From contig OZ022240.1 of NCBI GenBank assembly GCA_963978895.1, forward strand, positions 12,187,807-12,251,806: a stretch of DNA of 64,000 nt, read 5' to 3'. Position 1 is the stretch's first letter. Each line of letters starts with the position of its first letter. The notes under the pieces were generated by a model, which saw only the letters and a program-made list of their open reading frames with translations, did not search any database and was not told the DNA's origin. Shown here one piece after another: positions 19,435-30,500 of the stretch. The position numbers were made by a program, and so were the translations under genes. The DNA is from Erpobdella octoculata (lineage: Eukaryota; Annelida; Clitellata; Hirudinida; Erpobdellidae).

Positions 19435-20882
19435 CTATTTATATGTGAGAAAGTTTGATAGGTTGGCTTCCGCTACGAGACATTTAAACCTACTGAGAGT
19501 GGTTGAACTGACAATATCGCTAGGCAATTGGTTCCATATATTAATAATACGATTAGTATAGAAAAATTTGGTAACATCAACTCTATTAAAGACAGATTTT
19601 AGCTTGAACTGGTGACCCCTAGTGGAATGATACATGGAGAACTGAAAACTATGTTTTAAGTCGGAATCAATAAAACCGTTCAAAAAGCTGTAGCACAAAC
19701 AAAGATCACTGATGAGTCTTCGGTGTTCAAGTGATGGGAGATTGAGAGTTTTGAGTCTCACCGCATACGGAAGGTTCTTGAGAGCCGGGATCGCCTTGGT
19801 AAATCTTTTTTGAATTCTTTCGATATCTTCAATAAGATATTGGTGATGAGGATTCCACACCTGCGAGCAATACTCCAGAAGAGGTCGAACATATGTGCAA
19901 AAGGCTTGCTTAAGCAAATCTGGATCTTTAGATGTAAATGATTTAATGATGAGACGCGATCTCACAGACGCAACATGAACGATATTTGCCACGTGATATT
20001 TGAAACTCAGGCTAGCATCCACAATCACTCCTAGGTCTCTGATATGATCAACGTTCTTTAGTTGGTAAGAGTCAATGGTGTAGATGGGAGATTTAAGTTT
20101 TGCACCTGCAGGACCAAAAATAGAGAGAACAAGACATTTTTCCAGTGCCAAGTTCAACTGCCAGTCTTTGCTCCATACCAGCAAGTGGTCAATTGCCTTC
20201 TGTAAGTTGTTGGCATTAGGCTGGACAGGTGCATACAGTTTGATGTCATCGGCAAATAGTTTGACTGAAATCGATCCCAACTCCACACTATCTGTAACAT
20301 CGTTAATATAGATCAGGAACAGAGTTGGACCGAGAACACTGCCTTGCGGAACCCCGCTTGTAACAGCTCTTGGCTCAGACAGGCTACGGTCTATCTGAAC
20401 CATCTGGCGGCGATCCTTTAAAAAGTCAGTGATCCATGCCAATAGATCTCCAGCTATTCCATAAGCTTCCAACTTTCTTTTTAATTTGAAATGAGAAATG
20501 GAATCAAAGGCTTTTTGAAAATCAAAATAAATTATATCCGTGCGTCTGCGTTTCTCCATTGACAATGACCAGTCAGATACACATTCAAGTAGATTGGTAC
20601 TGGTTGACCTTGACTGTAAAAATCCATGTTGGTGTCGAGAGATGAGATTGTGTTCAATTAAATAGTGTTGCATGGTTTTATTAATTATTTTCTCCATAAT
20701 GCGACAACAGGTACAAGTAAGAGAAATGGGTCGGTAATTAGAAGGATTGCTGGTGGGACCTTTTTTATGGATGGGTTGAATAAATGCTGCTTTCCACTCT
20801 TTTGGTAGTATTTTAGATTTTAAAGACGTGTGGAAAATATGACAAAGAGGCGTTGCTAGACTGGAAGCGCATTTCTTCAAAA
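19435..20882 (-). CDS. ORF2 of the CR1/Jockey-like element, reverse transcriptase part
   Basis: Motifs in order: WKAAFIQPIHKKG (RT 1), NYRPISLTCTCCRIMEKI (2), IYFDFQKAFDSISH (3, first catalytic Asp), GVPQGSVLGPTLFLIYIND (4), KLFADDIKLY (5, FADD), NLALEKCLVL (6), IRDLGVIVDASLSF (7). Then a thumb block with RPLLEYCSQVWNPHH and a C-terminal YHSTRGHQFKLK...FFYTNRIINIWNQLP. This is a complete RT with C-terminal domain. It is out of frame with the endonuclease part: the join near 20880 has a T-run one base short, so the upstream frame stops (TGA) just after SLGPDGIPSYF. Without that lesion the element would look coding-competent. Confidence 0.9.
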
Positions 20883-22268
20883 GTAGGATGGAATGCCATC
20901 TGGACCAAGAGAACATGAGTTATTGAGAGATTTTAGCGTTTTCACAACGGTCGATGGCGTAAAGGAGATGTCCTCCAAGGAGCTCGGTGATCGAGGATCC
21001 AACATGGGATTAACGCCATTGTCGAATGTAAACACGCTTGAAAAATAGTTATTGAAAATGTTGGCAATTTCGGTAGCGTCAGATGTAGAGTTGCCATTTC
21101 CCGAATCAATGCTACCAATTCGAGGATGAGTAAATAGCTTACTGCTGACGTACCTGTAAAACGTTCCAATGTTACCCCCCAAGATAAGTTTTCTCTCAGT
21201 GGTAACTTGAACTTCCTTGGCCAATTTAGAACATTTTTTTGAAAACTCGACATAGCAAACCTTGTGTTTCAAAGCATCAGTAGCCTTCCATCTCTTCCAA
21301 AACCACAACTTGGCCTTGTAAATCATTCTAAGAATTTTCGGAGTTTTTTCTTTTTTTGACCTTGATCCTTTAATACACAGAGGAACAAAATATGTCATAG
21401 CCATGTCCAACTGTTGTTTAAAGATCGACCAACAGCTTTCCACATCAAAGCAGTATTGAAAAACTTGATTCCAGTTGATGTCACTTAAATAGTAATTCAT
21501 TTCCTCAAAACGTGCTCGTTTGAAATCGTAGATATATTGATTAGACGCACCAGTAGTTGAGACGGAGTCGCTAGTCCGGAATACAATCAAATTGTGGTCG
21601 CTGGTAGCTATTGGGCAAACAACATCTATTTTTGCAATAAACATGTGGTCAGTAGAAAGAATCAAGTAAAGAGTGCTCTCGCCACGAGTATGCTGGAACA
21701 CAAATTGATGAAGTCCTAGATTGTTAAATAGATTCATGAATATCGTGTAGATTTTATTATTGGGATGAGAAAACTGTAACCAGTTGATGTCAGGTAGATT
21801 GAAATCTCCCATTAGGCATAGTGTGTGATTTGTTGAACAGATTATTTTTAAACACTCAATACTATCGATGGCATATTGATGAGCTTCCATGTCAAAACCT
21901 CCACTTCGGTAGTAGGCTATAATTCTACATGGAGTTGTATTCAGACGAATGTCAATGCAGACAACCTCAATATGCTTGAACTGATTTGGTATTTGGATGA
22001 GTTTAAAGACAACGTCCTCTCTAATTATGAGAGCCACACCACCTCCTCTGGTTTCTCTGTCCCAGCGACATGCAGAATATCCTCTAGGTAAAAATAAACT
22101 GTCGGGATCATCTTTAGTAAGCCAGGTTTCAATAACACAAAAAATAAAAGGTTTATAATCTTCTAAAAATAGAGCAACTTCCGCAATCTTGTTATTTATA
22201 CTTCTTAAGTTAGTTAAAGCCATGCGACTTCCAGGTTTAAATCCGAAAGGGCTGGCTACTTCCACCAT
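20880..22268 (-). CDS. ORF2 of the CR1/Jockey-like element, endonuclease part
   Basis: Apurinic-endonuclease-type motifs: LTNLRSINNKIAEVALFL, FCVIETWLTKDDPDS, GGGVALIIREDVVF, CLMGDFNLPDINWLQF and ATSDHNLIVF. A linker follows with LWFWKRWKATDALKHK and IANIFNNYFSSVFTFD, ending in the start of RT at SLGPDGIPSYF. It would nick target DNA for target-primed reverse transcription. The first 32 bases overlap ORF1 in another frame. MALTNLRSINN is an alternative start fifteen codons in. Confidence 0.88.
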
Positions 22269-22968
22269 CAGTCAGCAGCTTTGGCACACCTTGCACGGAC
22301 CCTTTCACTTTTTCGCGTCTTTCACATCGTCGCAGGTAATTTTGATGGGCCTGTTCCTTAGTGAGATCGCGGTTAATAAAAACTCGCTTGGCGCCGTCAT
22401 CCTTAGAAGCTCGAAGAAGCATAGAAGACTGTATCAGATCATCCACAGCCTCGGCACTAGAAAGAGTCACACAAATGAGTGTCTTGGATTGGTTTGGGTT
22501 CTTATTCAATCGTCGTGTCCTCAGAATTTTTGGCTTCACCGTCAGGTGGCTTTCACAAAAATTTGAGATAGTAATGGAGTCAGAAACAGCATCATCCAAC
22601 ATCATTCCAGAAATAACAGCATTGTTGGATCTCTTCTTCCTTTCCTCCTTCTCCTGTTCATGCAGCACGAATGAGCGAGAAACTGCCTCTAGCAGAGTCG
22701 AGTCATTTTTCTGCAAGCTAGCAGCATCTGGGAGCTTATTCTCTAGCCCTTCGAGCCTTGACTCAATGGTATTCATTCTCGAAGCCAGTAATTCCATTTT
22801 CGAAGAAGCCTCCTTAGAAGACTCCTTTAGTATCTGAACCACGTTGTTAAGCACCATCTCAAAGTTCCTATTCATAGTATCCATCACCTTCATCATATTA
22901 TCGTTGAGTTTATCCGTGATTTTTGTCAGTATTGCCTCAAGACTCTCGAGAGTGATTGATTTGGCCAT
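22237..22968 (-). CDS. ORF1 of the CR1/Jockey-like element
   Basis: 243-residue protein. Residues about 5-90 form a likely coiled coil (LEAILTKITDKLNDNMMKV, MELLASRMNTIESRLEGLEN). Then a basic patch (EQEKEERKKRSNNAVISG) and a domain with SKTLICVTLSSAEAVDDLIQ and VFINRDLTKEQ, resembling the RRM/CTD part of L1- or CR1-type ORF1 proteins. No zinc knuckle is seen. Its role by analogy is RNA binding and chaperone activity in the retroelement particle. Confidence 0.75.
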   Translation of the reverse strand: MAKSITLESLEAILTKITDKLNDNMMKVMDTMNRNFEMVLNNVVQILKESSKEASSKMELLASRMNTIESRLEGLENKLPDAASLQKNDSTLLEAVSRSFVLHEQEKEERKKRSNNAVISGMMLDDAVSDSITISNFCESHLTVKPKILRTRRLNKNPNQSKTLICVTLSSAEAVDDLIQSSMLLRASKDDGAKRVFINRDLTKEQAHQNYLRRCERREKVKGSVQGVPKLLTDGGSSQPFRI

Positions 22969-23333
22969 ATTTAAACTGGGATACCCGCCGCAAAATCAAC
23001 TCAAATTCGGGAAAAGGTCCTAATTAAAGCAAATTATAATTCGTACAAAAAGTTTTTTATAAAACAGTTAGAAAATTTTAGTCAATTAGCATGAAAAATG
23101 CAATTACAACGGAACGGAGAACGGAGAACTTATTTTGTTTACTTCCGGAAGTATATATACAACTCAGATCTCATTTATTAATCAGTTAAGAATGAAAAGC
23201 TGAGTGGACCTGAGTTAGTTACACTAGAAGTCCCTTAGTCCGCATCCAGCAGTCCGGAATGCCCAATGGTCCGGCATCAAAAAAAAAATTTCAATTTTTA
23301 AACAAATTATTTTCGGCTTATAAATATTTTTAT

Positions 23334-23859
23334 TAGGGCTGTTAACGATTAATTTAAAATTAATAGTTAACTTTTGAAAAATTAACGATTAATTAATAGT
23401 TAATTTTGATTAAATCCAGATATTAAATTTATAGTGTCATAAGTAACATTTATTAAACATGCTTGTCGAAAATAGAAATAACACTGGAATGTCTCCTTTA
23501 TATGTCATATTTTAACCAACTACACAAACAGACAAGTTTGTTGACATTATTTGGCCCAAGTGATCAGCGTGTCTTATTGATAATATAACCAGTCGAGCTG
23601 AACAATCGTTCACATGGAATTGAGGTAGCTGGTATGCACAACATGGTCTTGGCAAAGAATTACAATTTCAGATATCGGTGTTCATTAAGTTTTCACCATT
23701 GTAGAGTGTCAACGGATTCAGGAACTTTCATCTCCATTTTATAATGCAGTAATTCATCAACAGAGTTATTGTCATTTTTGATTAATAGTTAAAAAAATTT
23801 AATAGTTAAATATTTGTAATGATTAATCGATTAATTAATCGTTAAATTTAGCAGCCCTA
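23334..23859. mobile_element. hAT MITE inserted in the Tigger relic
   Basis: Ends TAGGGCTGTTAACGATTAAT and its inverted counterpart ATTAATCGTTAAATTTAGCAGCCCTA. The 8-bp flanks are ATTTTTAT (23326-23333) and ACTTTTAT (23860-23867), a target-site duplication with one mismatch. The interior is AT-rich with no open frame. Confidence 0.8.
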
Positions 23860-24014
23860 ACTTTTATCAATTATTACATTTTTTATCTGTGCAATTTCCC
23901 ATTTAAATAATGTACGCAAGCGGAATAGACACGCATAACTCATAGTTTTTTTTGACAGCGGTTGAAAGGTTTGTGTTTTAACACTTTAGAAAAAACTCTA
24001 ACTGTACAGTGACC

Positions 24015-24613
24015 ATGGTTTCAAAACCTAAGCCTTCGAGTTCAAAAGGAGAGAAACGAAAACACGTAACACTGACTCTCAATCAGAAACTAGAAATCAT
24101 CAAACGGCTAGAAAAAGGTGAGAATACAAATGCTGGAGAAAACTTTGGCCAGCTGCAAACCCTGCATCTGACCTAACTCTACAGACTGATGAGGAAGAAA
24201 ACCATCAAGACGCTCTGAATAAAGTTTTGGATGTTGTTAGAAGTGCTGACAATCCTTTGAAAAACCTGCCTGAAGATGAGGTAGAGGAGTGGCTTTTAAT
24301 CGACGAGAATGAGCCTGTTGAACAAGAACTAACCGATGAGGACATTATCAACAGTGTAGTAAACCTTCAGGCTACTCGAAATCTTGAAGAAAGTGACTCA
24401 GATGCCGAAACGGAAGAAAAGGAAAAAATCAGCTGGACAGAAGCTGCAGATTCACTAAATATTAAATAAGTTTATCTCTTTTGCTGAGGCTAGTACGAGC
24501 TACAGTGATTCTGAAATTATTGATTTCCATATCATTAGAAATAAATTTTATACTAAATGCCAAAAGTCAAGAAAACAACAAGACATTCGTGACTATTTTA
24601 AATTTAAGTGAAA
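24015..24613 (+). pseudogene. Tigger/Jerky transposase remnant
   Basis: The N-terminus MVSKPKPSSSKGEKRK, then HVTLTLNQKLEIIKRLEKGE, is the first CENP-B-like helix-turn-helix. The frame then breaks (NTNAGENFGQ...). The catalytic DDE core is missing. The C-terminus is kept: SADNPLKNLPEDEVEEWLLI, ELTDEDIINSVVN and, after a stop, a segment ending SRKQQDIRDYFKFK. An internal deletion removed about three quarters of the gene. Confidence 0.8.
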
Positions 24614-24797
24614 TATGTTTTACAGTATGTGTACATACATCATATGAAACTTAAAATAAACTTTGTTGTATTTGCATACTGTATTTGTAGTTTTTATCAA
24701 CCTAATTGTTCTTATAACTACGATTTATGTATGTATGTAGTTAAAGGCTCCTATCACTAACACCGACTTTTGCGATCACATCGACACTTTTTGAAAT

Positions 24798-24957
24798 GTC
24801 GGTGTTAACGCCAACCAGTCGGTGTCAACGCCAACCAGTCGGTGTCAACGCCTACCAGTCGGTGTCAACGCCTACCAGTCGGTGTTAACGCCAACCAGTC
24901 GGTAGCAACGCCAACCAGTCGGTGTCAACGCCAACCAGTCGGTGTCAACGCCAACCA
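24798..24957. repeat. Left subterminal 20-bp array of the MULE
   Basis: Eight units of GTCGGTGTCAACGCCAACCA with few variants (GTTAAC, CCTACC, GGTAGC). The core CGGTGTtAACGC is shared with the right array and with the TIR. Confidence 0.95.
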
Positions 24958-25439
24958 GTCGGTGAACTCCACTGCTGATTGGTTATTAGCTTCTTTCTAT
25001 TTGAACTGCAACTTGATATGACTCGAAGGTGTCTTCACCCACTTTTTGACCTAGAGCTCTAAAACTTTCGGGAAAGCTTTATTCTGGATGACAATACATG
25101 AATTAAATATTTCCGACATTAATTAGGCCTTAAATCAATTAAAATTATTTAAATCAAATGTTGTGCAATATAAGTAGTTTTCCTGCCACCTAGCGACTCT
25201 AAGAAAATCGTTTGACAACCGGCCACAAAGCTCTGGCGCTTGTTTCATTTATGTAGTTATTAAAGTTATAGACTTAACGAGGTTTTTTACGGTTCACTTG
25301 TTTATTATTATTACTAAAAAAAGTCCTCATCACTTCACCAGCACGACTACCTTATGTATTCACGCTACCAGCGCAGTCAATATTCATAAGCTCATAGTAC
25401 ACCGAGACCATGGACTTTTTAATACGCGTTGAGAACAAT

Positions 25440-26613
25440 TTATAACAAAAAACACGTAGACAGAAATAAATTTAATTCTTTTTAATTAGTAAATCAACAA
25501 CTTCGGTGTGGAGAGCCCGGATATCAATCTGCTTTTCTTCAAAAGCTATCCAGAGCTCCCACACCCTTTCATCTTTTTCCAGTGTTGAGGGTGTGTGTTG
25601 CTTCAGCGGTTGCCCTGTTGCAGCACAGGCTTCTTCGACTGGAATTGCCGATGCTTTTGTAAATAAAATATCAACAACTTCGTAGAACGACTTGCGCTCT
25701 ACTAGGTTGTTGAGGGCACTATGCCACGCCTCAATGTCGTTGTTGGTCTTACAGTCTCTCTGGTAGACGCTCCATTCTGATATTTTATATTTTCCTTTGA
25801 TCCAAGTTTTTTTTATGTAGTCCGCTAATGTCTAAAAATAAGAAGGAAATATAAAACAAGTCAACAAATTTTAACTTTAATATTAACTAAATTTTACTTT
25901 GAGTGCTGGTATTCGTGTTTCTAGATCAAGGGTCTCAAATACATTATGGATTTCTCCAGGAGGCAAATATGGCAGTGCCATAAACTTTTTTATACCTTTA
26001 TATATTTCTACTTTTTTTCGTAATCGGTTTTGAGACCAATTTATGTTATTGACTGGTTATAAAAAAATTGCTTCCCTCTATCGATTGTAATGAAAACTTT
26101 GCTCCATCGAAAACGACTCCAATTCATTGCGACACCGCAGACTGATATCACGGTTCTGTATAAGTATAACACAGAGATCAGGAAGTCGTTGTATAGACAT
26201 TAGCGGTGCCACAGTCTGTGATACGGGTATCTATGTGGTGCTGCTTAATGCTGATCACCAACTGCATTCGCCGGGCAGGTTGCTTCGTGTGGTGGGGTAG
26301 CTCTAGTTGCTTCTGAGCAACGGGATTTTACCCCTCACGACCATAAGGCTGTTGGCGTTTTTGTCGCGACTTCGCCTTGTCTTTTTTCACTACCAGCTGC
26401 TCGCACATTTTACATAAGAAAAAACATTTTTATAAACAATTGTCTTCAGTTGCAATAAAACGACTATTTACTAACCCTTTGCAGTTTTTTGATATTGTGA
26501 CAAAGTAACTGTTTTGTCACACTTCAGGTGCGTCCTCCGTTTACACATGTTGCAAGACAATGCCCGAGCATTCTTGGCAACAGTTTTGTTACAACAAACA
26601 CAGATGCTTTTCA
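25440..26613 (-). pseudogene. MULE transposase gene, decayed and deleted
   Basis: The N-terminus, MKSICVCCNKTVAKNARALS, then CNMCKRRTHLKCDK (26613-26500), is a zinc-binding C-x2-C...C-x2-C-x4-H-x2-C module. Then a basic stretch (KAKSRQKRQQPYGR) and THIRT-like segments with stops. The C-terminal part is better preserved: FMALPYLPPGEIHNVFETLD, a likely 65-bp intron at about 25833-25897, then ISEWSVYQRDCKTNNDIEAW, HSALNNLVERKSF, ending at about 25484. The SxWsxxxxxxxTNNDxExWH motif is typical of the C-terminal part of MULE transposases. Most of the DDE domain is missing. Confidence 0.72.
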
Positions 26614-27053
26614 TTTTTCGCTGCTAACAATCAACAACTCCGTCGAAAACTATCACAAATTAAATTACTACTAGATACAACTATCACCATTAGTCAACTT
26701 GCCTAGATAAAACATATAGATAATTAAGTAAAAATAATAATTTAAATATTTTTTTAATAATTAAAAATAATAATAAAAATAAATTACTATTATTTTAGAA
26801 AATAAAAAACTTAATTACGGAAATTTTTTGTCATATTCTTTAATTAAACTTTTCTAACGTAAATAGATATTTTATAATACGTTGATATTTCTATAATGTC
26901 AAATCTTTGATAAAATATAGTATTTTTAATGAGTTCTTATTCAAATAATCACTATCTAATGCAAGCGCCACCAAGCGACATTTTTACAGTCGCTTGAACG
27001 ATTAAAAAGCACCTTTAAGTCATATCAGTTCGTAAGTTAAATACAGAGACAGG

Positions 27054-27193
27054 ACTCGGACGCGCTAACACCGACTCGGACGCGTTAACACCGACTCGGA
27101 CGCGTTAACACCGACTCGGACGCGTTAACACCGACTCGGACGCGTTAACACCGACTCGGACGCGCTAACACCGACTCGGACGCGTTAACACCG
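27054..27193. repeat. Right subterminal 20-bp array of the MULE
   Basis: Seven units of ACTCGGACGCGTTAACACCG. Reverse-complemented, each contains CGGTGTTAACGCG, the core of the left array. Unit flanks differ between left and right, so the two arrays arose separately around one motif. Confidence 0.95.
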
Positions 27194-27295
27194 AATTTTT
27201 GGCGATGACACCGAAGTGTCGGTGTCATCGCAAAATTCGGTGTTACTGACATTCCCCGTAGTTAAAATAACAAAGTAAATTTGTTTTACAGCAAG

Positions 27296-27440
27296 TATAG
27301 ATGTCTTTTATGCATTGCTACACCATCCATCCGATCGTAGTGCAATTTTTACACAAGCTTGAGAGGCAATGGGAGAAGGTTTTTGTGAAAAAAAATTGAA
27401 ATCAGTCACAAAATGAGCGGAGTGGAGCGGGAGAGCAATC
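27296..27440 (+). mobile_element. Helitron family 1, degenerate 5'-end fragment
   Basis: TTTATGCATTGCTACACCAT, ATCCGATCGTAGTGCAATTT and GTCACAAAATGAGCGGAGTG match the family-1 5' region with several substitutions. No 3' end follows. Confidence 0.8.
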
Positions 27441-27593
27441 TTGATGAAACTTGAGTCATTATCAGCAGCCTATTGGACCAATGTTCCGAAAACGAACACA
27501 CGCAAATTTCAATATTTTGAGTTGATACATACAATAGAAAAAGTTCTTTAATAAAACACAAAAACCATATAAAAAATCAAAATAGATACCAAC

Positions 27594-30500
27594 CGGTGAC
27601 AGCCACAACAAGAGTTCCATTGGTTGACACATCGGAATTGAGTCGAAAGTCAAGTTTTATAGCACCTGTTGATTCGTTCAGGTGCAGTAACTGACCTTGG
27701 TTTCCAAAAACAAATTTGTACCTGAGTATGTCATTAACATCAGGATCATGTGCTGGAATTTTGCCAATGAAACCCTGTTGGAAGTGATCTTTATAATTGT
27801 TGAAAATTATGATAAAGTTGTTAAGAACTGGAATGTTGTCATTAACATCAGCAACAAAGATTCTGATGGAAGCATCTGTGAACAAATGATCTGATCTTGC
27901 CCTAACCCCTACAATGAATTCTTTCTTGAAACTTTCATAATCTAACTCAACAAAAGTTGTCAGAAAAGCTGAGGCCTCGATGAACTTAAGATTGAAAAAT
28001 TCAGAATCTAAACCCGGCAAAAGAAAGTATTCAATTACTGAATTTAAATTTGTATCAGAATCAAATGCTTTTATTTCACCAACTATAAAGTCTAGTGGAA
28101 CATTTTCTTCCACATAAAAGACCATGTTGGATGACTCAAATGTAGGTGCATTGTCATTTATATCAAGAACCTCAATCTTCACAGAAACTGATGAAGTCAG
28201 AGATGGACTACCACCATCAAATGCATAAACAAAAAAACTGTAACTGGAAATTTTTTCTCTGTCAAGTTCTTTAGCAATCCGCAGAATGCCAAGTGATGCC
28301 TCAATTTTGAAATCTTCAACATCATCTCCTAAATTATATCTGATTCGTTTATTTTTACCATCATCAATATCTATTGCATGCACTGTCAAGACATTTGTGC
28401 CTACGTGAGCATCTTCACAGACAGAACCATCATATAACAATAGTTCAAATTTTGGATAATTGTCATTAGTGTCAAGGATCAGAACTTCTACATCAGCAGA
28501 ATCTGATTTAGGAGGATGTCCCTGATCAACTGCTGTAACAGTAAGCACATAATTTGGTCTAGTTTCTCGATCCAGAGAATTCAACAACAATATTTCACCT
28601 GTGTTCTCATTAATAGTGAAAGCATCGTTTGAGCTTAAGGAGTAGGTAATCCTAGCATTTTCACCTGAGTCTCCATCATAAGCTGATACGTTATAAACAA
28701 CCTGGCCAGGAGTGGTATCTTCAGGAAGCTTGAACTGATATGGAGCACTCGAGAAGATGGGGCGATTAAGGTTAGCATCAGAGACTGAAATATAAACTGT
28801 TGCAGTATCCTCATAAACTGAGTCAGAGGCCGAGATAACAAGAATGTATCTATTTTGCTCTTTGAAATTCAATAGACGATCAACTCTTAAAGTCCCATAC
28901 CCTACCCGTGTGACAAGACCAAAAGAACCTGCCTTGTTTCCTGATACAATTGTATATGTTATCCTGGCATTAACATCCTCATCACCATCTGTTGCTCTTA
29001 CAGTTTCCACCAAAGAACCAAGAGGAGATTCTTCAGAAATAGATACATTATATATCTTATGTTCAAATATTGGAGGGTTGTCATTAACATCTAGTACAGT
29101 TATTTCAATATTGGTTTGACTGCATTTCGCGATGGTGGCAGAATCGCAAGCTCTCACACGAAATTTATAACTGGATCTCTTTTCTCTATCTATGCTTCCT
29201 GTGGTCACAAGAGATCCTACTTCATTAACTTTAAAATCAACTTCACTTGAAGAAATCAAAGTGTATATTAAAGTACCAAAACATCCAGAATCTGCATCAT
29301 ATGCCCTTACTTTCAGTACTTTCGATCCAACTGGCAGATTTTCTAATATGGATTCATGATAATAAGGTGCTTCAAACTTTGGCTCATTATCATTAGAATC
29401 AATAATGTCAATTACAACAGATGTAGTGTTGCTCTTTGGAGGATTTCCACCATCCTGAGCTTTCACAAACAGATGATAGGACTTAATTTGCTCATAATCA
29501 AGAGGACTTGTCAGTGACAAGGTTCCATTATTGGGATCAATAATAAAATGATTCATTGAGTTTCCACTAGTGATACTATATTTGACCAAACCATTATTGC
29601 CTAAATCCATGTCCAATGCAATGAGCGACCCTATAGTTGGATTCAATAAAAAATCAACATCTTCAGAAATGATGAAATGATATGATGCATCTGTGAACTG
29701 CGGATTGTTATCATTTTCATCCTGAACTATGACTTCAACAACTGCAGTGGCACTGTGCCTCAATCCAGACAGAGGCCCATCCACTGCTAAAACTTTCAAC
29801 AGATATGAATCTTTCTTCTCTCTGTCTAATTGAGATACTGTAGAGATTGTCCCATATTGGGAATCGATAACAAACAAATTATCAATTTCTTCAGAATACA
29901 TTATTGAATAAGTTATCTCACCGTTTTCATCAGGATCTTCATCAATGGCATGCACCGTCAAAATTTCACTCCCAACAACAAGATTCTCAGAAACAACTTT
30001 TTTATATGTATCATTTTCAAATATGGGATTATGATCATTAACATCTTTCACATAAATTGTCAACCTGGCTACGCAGCTCATCTTGGGCTTTCCAAAATCT
30101 GACACCACCACTCTAAATGAATGCATTAACATATACTCTCTGTCGAGCTTCTGTAAGGTTGCAATCTTTCCAGTCAATGGATCAATTTCAAACATATCTT
30201 GACTTCTCTGATCTTTTTCTGCAAAGAGAGAATAAGTCAATTTACCTGCATCCCCACCATCAGGATCTGTGGCTGATATGTTTACATCCAAGATGAAACC
30301 TGGAGAAACTTCCTCAAAAACATCGGTTATATAATGCTTCGAGTTCAAATTTGGGGGTCTGTTTATAAAAGATCTTCTCTGTCTATAAGTTTTTATTTGA
30401 GGGCACTTCTGAATTGTTCCCTCACTTCGGGGTATGTTAAGATTGTATTTGTTAATACTTCTTTTAAGCAACAGCTTCAATTTAACATTAGAGCTATTAA

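Larger units (their letters stand above)
19107..23150 (-). mobile_element. Nearly full-length CR1/Jockey-like non-LTR retrotransposon
   Basis: In element order: GC-richer 5' UTR (about 23150-22969), ORF1 (22968-22237), ORF2 endonuclease and RT (22268-19435), 3' UTR, and an (AATAA)n-type tail at about 19107-19135. The 5' end is placed where the GC-rich leader (GGAACGGAGAACGGAGAAC, TTTACTTCCGGAAG) begins. I could not confirm a target-site duplication. It lies in Celsr intron 1 in the same orientation as the gene. Its only visible lesion is a frameshift in ORF2. Confidence 0.85.
23216..24640 (+). mobile_element. Tigger/pogo-like DNA transposon relic, internally deleted
   Basis: The left part has GTCCGGAATGCCCAATGGTC and CCGGCATC, like pogo/Tigger ends. 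The coding remnants at 24015-24613 belong to a CENP-B/Jerky-type transposase. The relic is split by a 526-bp hAT MITE at 23334-23859. I could not identify a right terminus with confidence. Confidence 0.6.
24746..27257. mobile_element. Mutator-like (MULE) element with subterminal minisatellites
   Basis: Flanked by perfect 9-bp duplications GTAGTTAAA (24737-24745 and 27258-27266). The terminal inverted repeats share CTAACACCGA / GTAACACCGA, TTTTGCGAT and CGACACTT. Just inside each end is a 20-bp tandem array. The interior, on the minus strand, holds remnants of a MULE transposase. The 9-bp duplication, long TIRs and transposase motifs agree. The copy lies in Celsr intron 1. Confidence 0.88.

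Noticed and set aside
24798..24957. CRISPR-like array
   Set aside because: Units are contiguous 20-bp tandem repeats without spacers, inside a MULE with a 9-bp target duplication in an animal genome.
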